NCBI GenBank assembly: GCA_045629285.1 | Contig: JAZQQY010000038.1 | Location: 4,703-68,702, forward strand | DNA length: 64,000 bases | Source: UBA1723 sp045629285 | GTDB lineage: Bacteria > Bacteroidota > Bacteroidia > Bacteroidales > Paludibacteraceae | Direction: 5' to 3' | Shown: in pieces, positions 16,088 through 25,055 of the stretch | How positions within the stretch are numbered: the first letter of the stretch is position 1 | How the letters are laid out: each line of letters opens with the position of its first letter | The notes under the pieces: model-generated | The model's database searches: none | What the model saw: only the letters and a program-made list of their open reading frames with translations | Told to the model about the DNA's origin: nothing | Made by a program: the position numbers and the translations under genes

Positions 16088-17413
16088 TTGGTCAGGAAAT
16101 TTATTACATATTGTGTGGTTCTGTTTTTGAACGTTGCTGTGGCGGCGGCTCAAAAAAGCGGTGGATTCAGTGACTTTTTGGATTCAACGAAAATCACATT
16201 TTATTTCCAGGTAGGTTCCTCAGCAATTGATCTTTATTATTCAAGTAATAGCGCAATGCTTGATAAATTGCGTTCTGTGTCCGAACAAAGAAGATCAGAT
16301 TCCATTTATGTGCCACGAGTTGATGTTTTCTCTGGTGTTTCTCCAGAAGGATCGGATGAGGCAAACTCAAATGTGAGATGGAAGCGTTTGGACAACTCTA
16401 TTAATTTTCTAAAAAGATATTTCGATCTTCCTAGATATAATGAGAACCATTTCGACGCGAAAGTGACTATTCCTCAGATTTGGGAAAACCTTTCTAAAGA
16501 GGTGAGTCGATCTGATATCGCTAACAAAGAGAGAGTTCTTCAATGTATTAATGGTGGAGGCGATGTCCCGGCTAAGCTTAAGGCAATTGATAAGAGCGGT
16601 GCGACGTGGAATGAGATTTCACAGAAGTATTTCCCTCAATTGCGTCGATGCGAGGTTGTGGTCTATTTCAAGAAGAGAGAGGCTCCGAAAGCTTTCCCTA
16701 CAATGGATCAACCTTTGCCAGAGGATGAAGATGAGGTGTTTGTTTATGTGAGAAAACCTCATGACGAGCTTTCTTCAATGACTCCATTGAAGGTGTCGAA
16801 GGCACAGGCAGAGAGATTGAAGAAACGTCAGACGATTACTGAGTATCATCCGATGTTCGCAGTCAACTCAAATCTATTCTACGACGGAATAGGAGCTCCG
16901 AATTTTGGCCTTGAGTTGCCAATCGGAAAATTGAGTTTCAATGTCTCTTATGTTTTCCCTTGGTATTCGGCTAAGAAAGACAATTGGTGTTACCAGCTCA
17001 ACTATTGGGAGCTAGAAGGAAAGTATTGGCTTGGCGACAGAGAATATGCACCTAAGCTTACAGGATACGCCATAGGATTGTATGCTGGAGTGGGATACTA
17101 CGACTTCGAGTTCAAGTCGAAAGGATATCAAGGTGAGATATGTGTGAATGCTGGAGCGTCTTTTCATTACGCTAAGCAATTCGGAAAAGAGAAACGATGG
17201 AGATTGCAGTTTGGTGGCGGTGTCGGAATGATGCGTACCAACTACAGCTACTATGAACATAGGTATGGCCATTTGGTGTGGAAGCGCGACGGACGCTACA
17301 CATGGTTCGGACCTACAAAACTTGACATTAACCTAGGATACTTGCTTCACAGAAAGGTGGAGAAGCCAAGTAACCTAATTATAGAGGAAGGAGGTGGCAA
17401 TGCTACGAAATAG
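16088..17413 (+). CDS. DUF3575-like outer-membrane protein, first gene of the fimbrial operon
   Basis: Exported protein of 441 residues. The N-terminal half (about 30-205) looks like an OmpA-type domain (ITFYFQVGSSAIDLYY, VDVFSGVSPEGSDEAN). The C-terminal half (about 255-430) is a small beta-barrel with the DUF3575 pattern (AVNSNLFYDGIGAPNFGLEL, LEGKYWLGDREY, GYAIGLYAGVGYYDFE). Proteins of this type head fimbrillin operons in Bacteroidales and may anchor or export the fibre. The start is odd: no ATG precedes the signal peptide, and the only start after the upstream in-frame TAA is TTG at 16088 (giving MVRKFITYC). The gene overlaps the next by 14 bp. Confidence 0.78.
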   Translation: MVRKFITYCVVLFLNVAVAAAQKSGGFSDFLDSTKITFYFQVGSSAIDLYYSSNSAMLDKLRSVSEQRRSDSIYVPRVDVFSGVSPEGSDEANSNVRWKRLDNSINFLKRYFDLPRYNENHFDAKVTIPQIWENLSKEVSRSDIANKERVLQCINGGGDVPAKLKAIDKSGATWNEISQKYFPQLRRCEVVVYFKKREAPKAFPTMDQPLPEDEDEVFVYVRKPHDELSSMTPLKVSKAQAERLKKRQTITEYHPMFAVNSNLFYDGIGAPNFGLELPIGKLSFNVSYVFPWYSAKKDNWCYQLNYWELEGKYWLGDREYAPKLTGYAIGLYAGVGYYDFEFKSKGYQGEICVNAGASFHYAKQFGKEKRWRLQFGGGVGMMRTNYSYYEHRYGHLVWKRDGRYTWFGPTKLDINLGYLLHRKVEKPSNLIIEEGGGNATK

Positions 17414-18500
17414 CGTTTCGGCGGTGTTGGGAATCCTTCTGATGTTGATTGCCACATCTTGCGACAGACGTCAGCTTTGGGACGAGTGGGACACTCTGGT
17501 GCCAATAGACATTAACGTCAACTGGAGTCAGAGCCGCTGGGCCGAATTCGACGAGGGTGCTGCTCCTACAGGAATGTCTATTTATGCCTACGATCAGATG
17601 GGCAAGCAGCAGAATGTAGTGAAGGTGACAAACGATCTTGAACATGTTGAGCTTAAGCTATACGACGGTGATTGGAACGTGTTTGTGTTCAACCAGTCTA
17701 TTATGGAATACGCGTCGCTCCAGTTTAGAGGAATGGATAAATACGCGTCGGCACAGATCGAGACAATTCCTCAATCATCACGATGGTTCGCAGCCTCACG
17801 TGCTGAATGGGTGACACGTTCGAACTCTCCTTGGGCGGTGCAGACTCGTGCTACTCGAGCTCAAGCCACAAGAGACGGAACGCGTGCCGACGAATACTCA
17901 CTCACAACAAAGCAGCCAATCTGGTTTGCCAGCGACTGCCACGAGGGTGTGATTATCGACGAGGACAAGATCATAAGAGATTTTACACCACACACTCGTT
18001 TCGACAACGGTATATTCTATACTAAGTCGGCGATCATCAAGATGGGAGTGAAGGTTCATTTCAAAGGATTCGCAAACCTTTACACTGTAAGATCTGTAAT
18101 AAGTGGTGTAGCAAAATCCTACAACATCAGCAAGATGCATTCTCAATATGAGATGACAGCGCATGAGTTGACAGGATGGGAAAGCAAAGCAGAGACAGAT
18201 AGCACAGGATATGTGGAGACATCATTCCAGACATTCGGCTTGATAGATGGCTATTCTTATCAGCCGGAAGAGCTTTATCTTCATTTGGATGTGATGCTTC
18301 GCGACGGTGAGACAGTTATGACCTACGATTTGCCAGTGGGCGGTTTGGTCAAAGAGACAGAAGACAAAGATTTAGATTTGATCATAGAGATTAAGGATCC
18401 GCTTGAACTTCCAGACGTGGAGGTGAACGAAACAGGTAACGGATTCGAAATCACGGTGAGTGATTGGGAGGATGAGATCAATATCGACATCGATTTGTAA
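17400..18500 (+). CDS. DUF5119-like fimbrial-locus lipoprotein
   Basis: Lipoprotein of 366 residues with signal peptide and lipobox C21 (IATSC), followed by DRRQLWDEWDTLVPIDINVNW, the N-terminal signature I associate with DUF5119 proteins of Mfa-type fimbrial operons. The start ATG at 17400 has a purine-rich GGAGGTGG upstream, rare in this genome, and is preferred over the GTG at 17394. It overlaps the 3' end of the DUF3575-like gene. The body is mostly beta strand, as in fimbrillins (YDGDWNVFVFNQS, VHFKGFANLYTVRSV, ISGVAKSY). Likely an anchor or minor fimbrial subunit in the outer membrane. Confidence 0.78.
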   Translation: MLRNSVSAVLGILLMLIATSCDRRQLWDEWDTLVPIDINVNWSQSRWAEFDEGAAPTGMSIYAYDQMGKQQNVVKVTNDLEHVELKLYDGDWNVFVFNQSIMEYASLQFRGMDKYASAQIETIPQSSRWFAASRAEWVTRSNSPWAVQTRATRAQATRDGTRADEYSLTTKQPIWFASDCHEGVIIDEDKIIRDFTPHTRFDNGIFYTKSAIIKMGVKVHFKGFANLYTVRSVISGVAKSYNISKMHSQYEMTAHELTGWESKAETDSTGYVETSFQTFGLIDGYSYQPEELYLHLDVMLRDGETVMTYDLPVGGLVKETEDKDLDLIIEIKDPLELPDVEVNETGNGFEITVSDWEDEINIDIDL

Positions 18501-18541
18501 AAAAGAAACAAAAGGAAAAAACAATTAAAAAATTTATTAAC

Positions 18542-19921
18542 ATGAAAAAAGTTTTCTTTTTCGCACTTGCAAGCTTAGCTCTTGCATCGTGTTCTCAGGA
18601 CGAAGAGTTCGCTCCAGAGAAGTCTAGTTCTAAGGGTGGTTCTAACAGAGCTAACACAGAGGCTTTGAGTTTCTCTACTTACACAGCTGGTGGTACTCGT
18701 GCTACAGATGTTACTTCTGCTGAGGTTATAGCTTCTGGTTTCAAGGTATCTGCTTGGTATGATGGTAAGAAGTTCTTCGATGATAACGCTTTGTATGAGA
18801 ACGGTGCTGTAGCTGATGGTACAGTTATCGATGAAGCTTTTGATACAGTGGAGGATACTTACTGGTGGCCACGTCTATCAACAACTGACACAATCCGTTT
18901 CCGTGCATTCAACAATCTAACAGTTCCTGCTAAGTGGTTGAATGATTCTTGCCAGAAGGTTATGTATAAGATTCAGGAGACTGCTGAGGCTCAGGAGGAT
19001 TTGGTAATCGCTTTTGCTGAGGCTTCAGAAAAGCCAGAAGAGGGAGTTCAGCCATTGAACTTTACTCACGCTCTTTCTAAGGTAAACTTCTCATTTGTAG
19101 GTGATAATCCTAAATACAAGTACACAATTAATAAGGTAGAGGTTATCGCTGCTGGTGAACTTGCATCTAATACAGCAAATGACAAGATGCCTATCTTATC
19201 ATTTGCTGAGACTACAGAGTTGGGTGCTAATGGCACAGATGATGGTGATCAACCAAATGGTGTTCAGGCTGATAAGGCATCTTGGGAGTACACAGCGATT
19301 AATGGTAAAGATGCTTTGGTAAATGGTGAGGGTGCAAATCAGGGTGTTCTATACACTTATTATTCAGATGCAGTAGGTGTTTCTAATAAACTAGCTGATA
19401 ATTCAGATCCTACAAACCCAGTAGCAGCAGATACTAAGATTGAAATGGAAGATCAGAACTTCATGCTACTTCCTCAGTCTGATTCAATCGCAATCCGTGT
19501 TTACTATAAGGTTGAGGATAAGAATGGTAAGTTGATCGGTAACTGTGGTTATGAATTGACAGATGAATTCGGACGTCATGAAAGAATGGATGATTTCGAC
19601 GCTTCTACAGCTATCTATGGTTGCAAGACTGTAGTCGTTAAGCTTGGTACTAATGATTATATTGGAGGAACAGAAACAATTCCTGCATGGGAGGCTGGAA
19701 AGGCATACCGTTTCACTATGACATTGCCTACAGTTAACTTCATTGGTGATAGAGACGAGGATGGTGTAGCTGATGGACTAGAAAATGGTATCGACTTGGA
19801 TGGTGACTTGGATGGAAACGATTCAGAGTTCGATGAGTTGACTCCAATCAGATTCTCTGTAACAGTTTCTAACTGGGAGGAGACAGAGCTTAACTCTAAC
19901 ATCACAATCAAGACTTATTAA
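18542..19921 (+). CDS. fimbrillin, probable major fimbrial subunit
   Basis: Fimbrillin-family lipoprotein of 459 residues: lipobox C17 (LASC), then the conserved T-R-A site (R53 in AGGTRATDV), where Arg-specific cleavage matures related fimbrillins. Two transthyretin-like domains follow, with the family motif NFTHALSKVNFSFVG at about 175. Near the C-terminus an acidic loop (RDEDGVADGLENGIDLDGDL, about 403-422) resembles thrombospondin type 3 calcium loops. Codon use is strongly biased (GCT, TCT, GGT, ACA, AAG dominate) compared with its neighbours, which suggests high expression and supports the major-subunit call. A strong intercistronic hairpin follows, which would favour this gene over those downstream. 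Confidence 0.85.
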   Translation: MKKVFFFALASLALASCSQDEEFAPEKSSSKGGSNRANTEALSFSTYTAGGTRATDVTSAEVIASGFKVSAWYDGKKFFDDNALYENGAVADGTVIDEAFDTVEDTYWWPRLSTTDTIRFRAFNNLTVPAKWLNDSCQKVMYKIQETAEAQEDLVIAFAEASEKPEEGVQPLNFTHALSKVNFSFVGDNPKYKYTINKVEVIAAGELASNTANDKMPILSFAETTELGANGTDDGDQPNGVQADKASWEYTAINGKDALVNGEGANQGVLYTYYSDAVGVSNKLADNSDPTNPVAADTKIEMEDQNFMLLPQSDSIAIRVYYKVEDKNGKLIGNCGYELTDEFGRHERMDDFDASTAIYGCKTVVVKLGTNDYIGGTETIPAWEAGKAYRFTMTLPTVNFIGDRDEDGVADGLENGIDLDGDLDGNDSEFDELTPIRFSVTVSNWEETELNSNITIKTY

Positions 19922-19939
19922 TCAAATAATAAGATATTA

Positions 19940-19972
19940 TTCGGCGAAGGTGCAAACTGCACCTTTGCTGAA
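19940..19972 (+). terminator. strong hairpin after the major fimbrillin, no U-tract
   Basis: AAGGTGCA (19947-19954) pairs with TGCACCTT (19958-19965) and the stem extends outward to TTCGGCG/TGCTGAA with G-T pairs, about 15 bp in all. There is no U-tract, so it may be a partial terminator or an mRNA 3'-end stabiliser. Confidence 0.6.
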
Positions 19973-19997
19973 TATATTTAATAACGTTAACAAAATT

Positions 19998-20023
19998 GGT
20001 TATAGAAGTGAGATTCTATAACC
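19998..20023. repeat. second intercistronic hairpin
   Basis: GGTTATAGAA (19998-20007) is the exact inverse of TTCTATAACC (20014-20023), with a six-base loop. It lies between the first and second fimbrillin genes. Confidence 0.6.
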
Positions 20024-20093
20024 AGTCTATTTAAGCGATCTTTAATACAATGCATAGTTCATAATGCATAATTCATAATTGGCGAACACGCTC

Positions 20094-20117
20094 GTAGAGA
20101 CGCACGGACGTGCGTGT
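20094..20117. repeat. GTAGAGACG-type palindromic repeat, degenerate copy
   Basis: GTAGAGACGCAC followed by GGAC and GTGCGTGT. It belongs to the dispersed family best seen as a perfect palindrome at 30438-30465. Confidence 0.5.
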
Positions 20118-20213
20118 AAATCAATTAATTCGTCCCCGAAGGGGGACACACAACCAAAGGTTAACGTAATCGATTGCTTTTTGCGAAACAAAATGCTGTC
20201 GGAAAAAAGAGAA

Positions 20214-21557
20214 ATGATGAGAACTGTACGATTCAACATGTTTAAATTAAGCTGGCTGGCAATTTCATTGTCGGCATTGTTTGCGTCGTGCAAGGAAGAT
20301 GTGGAGGAGGATGTCGTAGCGGAAAAGAGGAATGCAAATAGCAGTGTTATCTCTTTCTCCACATATACGGCTGGAGCAACACGTGCTAACGATGTTACAA
20401 TAGCTGACTTTTTAAGTAAACAAAATAGCGGAATAGCATTCAAAGTTTCGGCTTGGAAAGCTAATTCAACCGATTATTTCTTCATGGCTGATACCCGTAA
20501 TAATATAGGCACTGCAGATGGCAAATTGGAAAAAGAAAATGGTATTTTCGATACAATGGATCAAACTTACTATTGGCCGTTGTCAAGTGGTGATTATCCA
20601 ATCAGTTTCTATGCATTTAATGATGGTGTAAGAGCAAGTTGGAATAATTCAAAAACACCTAAAGAAGTATCATTTTCGGTTCAGAATACTGCTGCTAATA
20701 ACTACGATTTGGTCGTTGCATATGCAAGAGCAGAGGAGAAGCCGGAGAATGGAGTGTTACCATTGAACTTTATCCATGCTCTTTCAAAAGTGAATTTTTC
20801 ATTTGTAGGAGCGGACGAAGATCTCTATATATACACTGTCAACAAAGTGGAGATTATCTCTGCAGGTTCGAAGGGAGTGGTTTCGTTTAAGAAGTCAACA
20901 GAGGTAGGATCGAGTGCCAAGCCATCACAGATGATAGCGTGGAATTATACACAAATAAATGATATATCATTTTCAAAACCTTTGGTAAAAGCCACTGGTG
21001 CCGGTCAAGGATTCCTTTGCAAATACTATGATAAAGCTGCTGGTTTTACCACTGGAGGCCAGGATGCTGTAAGAAATGAAAATTGCCGATTGATTCCCCA
21101 GAAAGGTAAGATAGCCATACGTGTATATTACAAAGTAGAATACAAGGATTCCAAGAAGTTGAAAGGAAATTGTGGTTTCTATGAGACAGACAGAGAAGGA
21201 AATCATAATGTGATGCTTGATTCGGATGGTAAGGTTGTCACTTCTGGAGGTATAAATAAGTATACATCAGGAGGTATAAAAGGATGTAAGACGTTGGTTG
21301 TCGATTTAGGAAAGGATGTTCCGGAGTGGGAGCCAAGCAAGGCATACCGTTTTACTTTGACATTGCCAACAGCAAGTTTCAGAGGAGACTTTAGTGGAGA
21401 TGGTGTCGCTGACGACAGAGATGAGTTTGGCAAGGATTCGGATGGCGACGGTGATGACGATGTATCTGAGTTCAAATCATCAAATCCTATATTGTTCTCA
21501 GTAAAGGTTAACCCATGGGCATCTGTAGAAGCCAGCGGTAACATTACAATCAATTAA
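20214..21557 (+). CDS. fimbrillin-family protein, paralogue of the major subunit
   Basis: Fimbrillin-like lipoprotein of 447 residues. The start at 20214 (MMRTVRFNMF) gives a signal peptide with lipobox C26 (LFASC); longer forms would begin at TTG 20079 within repeated spacer DNA. It closely parallels the preceding protein: SFSTYTAGATRAND (R57), LNFIHALSKVNFSFVG and an acidic repeat GDGVADDRDEFGKDSDGDGD near the end, so the two arose by tandem duplication. Codon use is less biased than in the first copy, suggesting lower expression. Probable minor or alternative fimbrial subunit. Confidence 0.82.
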   Translation: MMRTVRFNMFKLSWLAISLSALFASCKEDVEEDVVAEKRNANSSVISFSTYTAGATRANDVTIADFLSKQNSGIAFKVSAWKANSTDYFFMADTRNNIGTADGKLEKENGIFDTMDQTYYWPLSSGDYPISFYAFNDGVRASWNNSKTPKEVSFSVQNTAANNYDLVVAYARAEEKPENGVLPLNFIHALSKVNFSFVGADEDLYIYTVNKVEIISAGSKGVVSFKKSTEVGSSAKPSQMIAWNYTQINDISFSKPLVKATGAGQGFLCKYYDKAAGFTTGGQDAVRNENCRLIPQKGKIAIRVYYKVEYKDSKKLKGNCGFYETDREGNHNVMLDSDGKVVTSGGINKYTSGGIKGCKTLVVDLGKDVPEWEPSKAYRFTLTLPTASFRGDFSGDGVADDRDEFGKDSDGDGDDDVSEFKSSNPILFSVKVNPWASVEASGNITIN

Positions 21558-21598
21558 TTCAATTATTAACCGTTAATTATTAATTGTTAATTAGAAAG

Positions 21599-22945
21599 AT
21601 GGACGTACGACTACATAACATAACAATCAAATGTATGCTGGCAATGACGTTGCCGGCTTTGTTTGCGTCGTGCAAAGACGAGATAGAGGAGCCAGTACAA
21701 GCGTCGTCTTCAAAAGGAAGTGCGATTACTTTTAAGCCTTATCAGGATGGATTCCAAAAACCAGTGACCAGAGCTCTTGTTGATAGTGTGGGAGATTTGA
21801 ATAATGTCTATGTGCTTTCAATGAGACATGATCAGACTCATATGCTAAATGGGGATTTTCATCCCGATTATTGGGAACAGGTGTTTAGAGACAACGCTTT
21901 GAATAAAGGGATCAACGTCTTGACTCTTAGTAATAACGGTCACACAAATGATGTGGGAATATGGGATTATACAGGATCCTCTCCACTTGAGGATTGGGAG
22001 GATGGCTATTTCTATAAATTTAGAGCCTACTACCCAAACACCTTTAATACTGCAGAAGGAGAGTCGTGTGCCAATGGATTTGAATATAACACTGTAGGAG
22101 GTATTCCAACTGGATCAACGGCTTTGATGCTCAACGACTATAGGTCTGCTTCGGATCCAAGAAATAACACGGATATGCTTGTGTCAAATGAGGAGACGAG
22201 AGCCTATTCCGACGCCCTTTGGAACGACGAGGCGGTGGAATTGAAGATGAACCATATCTTGTCATGCGTCAACTTCAACATCAAGAAGAAAGAGGGAACA
22301 AAGCTAACAATCACTTCATTCAAGATAAAGGATTATGTTTCAAAAGCTTCTTATGATGGAAGCGATTGGAAATACGCGCAACAGGAGTATAGTGGGGCAA
22401 ATGTAGGGAATATCTTAAATGATTTCGACTTTTATAATATGGATGGATCTCCATTGGCGGTAGGAAATGGAGATCTACATGGCAATGGAAACGGCAACAA
22501 GTTGAAGGATAAGGAATTTTATGTTGAGTATAAAGGCGGTTCGGGAGGAAATGTGACATTATCTACATATTCAGCTGAACTTTCTGATGTCAGCAAAAGC
22601 ACTATACCAACCACTACGACGTTGCTTGAGAATTATTGCACAGGGTTGCTTATGATACCTCAGACCTTGTCTGGCAAAAGCGAGGTGATTAAAATTGAGC
22701 TTGGAAATACAATAAAAGAGGCTCAGATTAATCATAATGTCCAGGCAGAGATCAAATTCTATTTTGATGAAGCGTCTGCAACAGTTCTTACAGCAAGAAT
22801 TGATTTGACAGCAAATGGAAAAATTCCTGCGTGGGAACCAGGTGTGAAATATACATACACTATTGGAGTTTTTGAATATCAAGTGGCAGTAAACATTGAT
22901 GTGGAAGCTTGGCAGAAACATGCTTATGAGGAGGAGTTGAAATGA
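21599..22945 (+). CDS. fimbrillin-like lipoprotein
   Basis: 448 residues starting at ATG 21599 (MDVRLHNITI); an in-frame TTG at 21584 is less likely. Signal peptide with lipobox C25 (FASC), then the T-R-A site (R58 in KPVTRALVD). Middle motif MNHILSCVNFNIKKKEG replaces the HALSKVNF motif of the first two, and a final IPAWEPGVKYTYTIGV is typical of fimbrillin C-terminal domains. No acidic calcium-type loop. It ends in a 4-bp overlap with the next gene. Probable minor subunit. Confidence 0.78.
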   Translation: MDVRLHNITIKCMLAMTLPALFASCKDEIEEPVQASSSKGSAITFKPYQDGFQKPVTRALVDSVGDLNNVYVLSMRHDQTHMLNGDFHPDYWEQVFRDNALNKGINVLTLSNNGHTNDVGIWDYTGSSPLEDWEDGYFYKFRAYYPNTFNTAEGESCANGFEYNTVGGIPTGSTALMLNDYRSASDPRNNTDMLVSNEETRAYSDALWNDEAVELKMNHILSCVNFNIKKKEGTKLTITSFKIKDYVSKASYDGSDWKYAQQEYSGANVGNILNDFDFYNMDGSPLAVGNGDLHGNGNGNKLKDKEFYVEYKGGSGGNVTLSTYSAELSDVSKSTIPTTTTLLENYCTGLLMIPQTLSGKSEVIKIELGNTIKEAQINHNVQAEIKFYFDEASATVLTARIDLTANGKIPAWEPGVKYTYTIGVFEYQVAVNIDVEAWQKHAYEEELK

Positions 22946-24765
22946 AAAAAGTTAAATATATATACAAGTTTTTTATAGTATTACTATTCGGATTATTCTC
23001 ATTTGCTTGCAGCGACGACGATATTGAACAGGGAGATGAGAATGAGTTGTCAGAGTATAGTGGGGAACCAATACAGACATCATTCAAGGTGTGTGTCTCG
23101 GCTCCTGATGTTAGTGTGGATGTAGACGGGGTTACTCGTGCAGGGGATAATGCTAATATTGACTATGCTATGCCAGAGAATGGAGGTCGATTCCAGAATA
23201 TTGTGATTCTTGTCACAGACAATAGTAATAAAGTTTATGGTCTACATTGCAATAAGTGGTATGATACCAAAGATGATCCTACATCCTTTGGTATGAAAGA
23301 TTATGAGTATATATTTCCAGACATGAAAATTAACGATACGAAAGCTAAGGTATATGTGTTTGGAAATGTGAGTGCAGATGTGTATGAGACAATTTGTGGT
23401 TATAAACCTAATGAAAATCCTACATATTTGTCAAGAGCTCATATGAATGAAATAAACCTATTAGTCAATACTCATAATATAAGTGTAGAAGAGAAAAACC
23501 TTTATAATATCAGATTTAAGCCAAAGGAAGGAAATTTTAAGGTAGGAGATACAGAAGTCACTACTTATTGTACAGGTATGCCAGTAAATGCAATGGCAAC
23601 ATCCGATGTGAAAAAAGGATCTACAGTTTTTAATGTTCATATGAAGCGTGTCTGCGCAAGATTGCAGGTGACATTCAGAAATTTTACGGGAAAGACTGAT
23701 TACGATGATACATATTATGGTATTGGTTCAAAAGGAAACAGAGTGTATGTAGATAATTTTGTGTTGAAGAAAGCACTTGCTACCAGCACAAAATATTTTT
23801 ATAATGGTACTGCTCCTTCTTCAGCTACTGTTGACTTTGATATTTTAGCCGCATTAGGTGGAACTAACAATCATGAATGCAATATGATTGAAAATGGAGA
23901 AAGTAAAACTGTATCTCTATATGTGTTTGAGTCGGTAGGAAACCAATCAAAGACAGTAACAGTGGATAAGAAAACCCAAGTGACTACAAAATATTACACT
24001 TATGATTTGAAAGTAGATAGAGGCAAGAGTTTGGGACAACAGGTTCAAGAACTTCAAGACGACAATGTCTATGTAATGTGGAGTGATAATCTGGACCCTA
24101 AAGGGAATGGCTTGTTTGCTGGGGATTATCATAACACATTTAATCGTTGTCTAGGTGCTGATGATAATAATATAGTTTACAATGATTTGAGGATGGACAG
24201 TCCTGATAAAATACCATATGGAACATATACGGATGCTAATAAATATGGAAACAGAGTTTTTTGGCATTATAATGACGGAAGATTCCAAAGTTGTAAAGTG
24301 AATTTAAATACAGATGAATGTGAATTGACGAAAAAATATATAGGGGAAAAAACGGCAAGTATCTTTAATCAGCCTGCTTATGAAACGAAATTACAAAATA
24401 GTGGTCATTCGTTTACCATATCACCACAATACTTTGATGGGTTTAATCGAATAGCTTTGAAAGTAGCTGGAAGTTCTTATATGATGATATCAAATGATAT
24501 TCTAAAAGCAAGATATATTTCTGGCATAACTACTCCTACTAAATCAACTAACCCCTGGGTATTTTTTGCCAAATACATCATCAAGAATGGAGAGGCATTC
24601 TCTACTGGCACTGGAACAAGCAAGACAGATATCCAACAAATTGAGCGCAATGGCAGTTACGAGCTAGATTTCTCTGTGATGCCAAACTACGATACAAAGC
24701 AGGAGTTGCTTGTGAATTGTGTGAGAAAGCAGAGTGAGATCTCTTGGAGTGAGACGCAGAAGTAG
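22942..24765 (+). CDS. large fimbrillin-like lipoprotein, possible tip or accessory subunit
   Basis: Lipoprotein of 607 residues with lipobox C23 (SFAC), acidic tail SDDD and the T-R-A site at R66 (DGVTRAGDN). Internal MKRVCARLQVTF is the counterpart of the fimbrillin core motif. It is longer than the other fimbrillins, with an extra C-terminal domain (about 400-600) in which I recognise no family. The ATG overlaps the upstream stop (ATGA). By analogy with Mfa/Fim systems, the later, longer proteins form the fibre tip. DUF4906 membership is possible but not shown. Confidence 0.7.
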   Translation: MKKVKYIYKFFIVLLFGLFSFACSDDDIEQGDENELSEYSGEPIQTSFKVCVSAPDVSVDVDGVTRAGDNANIDYAMPENGGRFQNIVILVTDNSNKVYGLHCNKWYDTKDDPTSFGMKDYEYIFPDMKINDTKAKVYVFGNVSADVYETICGYKPNENPTYLSRAHMNEINLLVNTHNISVEEKNLYNIRFKPKEGNFKVGDTEVTTYCTGMPVNAMATSDVKKGSTVFNVHMKRVCARLQVTFRNFTGKTDYDDTYYGIGSKGNRVYVDNFVLKKALATSTKYFYNGTAPSSATVDFDILAALGGTNNHECNMIENGESKTVSLYVFESVGNQSKTVTVDKKTQVTTKYYTYDLKVDRGKSLGQQVQELQDDNVYVMWSDNLDPKGNGLFAGDYHNTFNRCLGADDNNIVYNDLRMDSPDKIPYGTYTDANKYGNRVFWHYNDGRFQSCKVNLNTDECELTKKYIGEKTASIFNQPAYETKLQNSGHSFTISPQYFDGFNRIALKVAGSSYMMISNDILKARYISGITTPTKSTNPWVFFAKYIIKNGEAFSTGTGTSKTDIQQIERNGSYELDFSVMPNYDTKQELLVNCVRKQSEISWSETQK

Positions 24766-24814
24766 CTTAGAGCTTAGAGTTGAGAGCTTAGAGAAAAGAG
24801 GTTAGAGAAAAGAG
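24766..24814. repeat. low-complexity GAGCTTAGAG repeat
   Basis: Imperfect tandem GAGCTTAGAG/GAGTTGAGAG/GAGAAAAGAG units directly after the stop codon of the large fimbrillin-like gene, at the junction with the toxin remnant. Confidence 0.6.
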
Positions 24815-24857
24815 AATGACTACTATGATGAATAGGTAGGGATTACATTAAATATAT

Positions 24858-24865
24858 TATCTTTG
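24858..24865 (+). promoter_or_regulatory. promoter -7 box for the small gene at 24882
   Basis: TATCTTTG lies 16 bp before the ATG at 24882 and matches TAnnTTTG, so the toxin-antitoxin-like pair has its own promoter. Confidence 0.6.
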
Positions 24866-24881
24866 TAAAAAAAAAAGAGAT

Positions 24882-25055
24882 ATGACGAAAGGTGTTCCAA
24901 CAAGACCAGAGGTGATAATTACAGGTTTGACAGTCTCTCTTCAAATGAGTAAAGCTCGAGAAATCCTTAATAGCCAAGTGATTCCTCGTAGTGAAGTTTA
25001 TGCTATTCGCAAAAAGGAAGGGCGTCTATCAAATTCAAAAGTTAAGGGTTACTAA
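24882..25055 (+). CDS. small antitoxin-like protein preceding the zeta-toxin remnant
   Basis: 57-residue frame beginning MTKGVPTRPEVIITG, with a possible promoter and a stop overlapping the next ATG (TAATG). The second half is helical and basic (MSKAREILNSQVI, YAIRKKEGRLS). Tight coupling to a zeta-type kinase suggests it is the antitoxin or partner gene. I do not recognise a named family. Because its partner is broken, it may be a leftover. Confidence 0.55.
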   Translation: MTKGVPTRPEVIITGLTVSLQMSKAREILNSQVIPRSEVYAIRKKEGRLSNSKVKGY

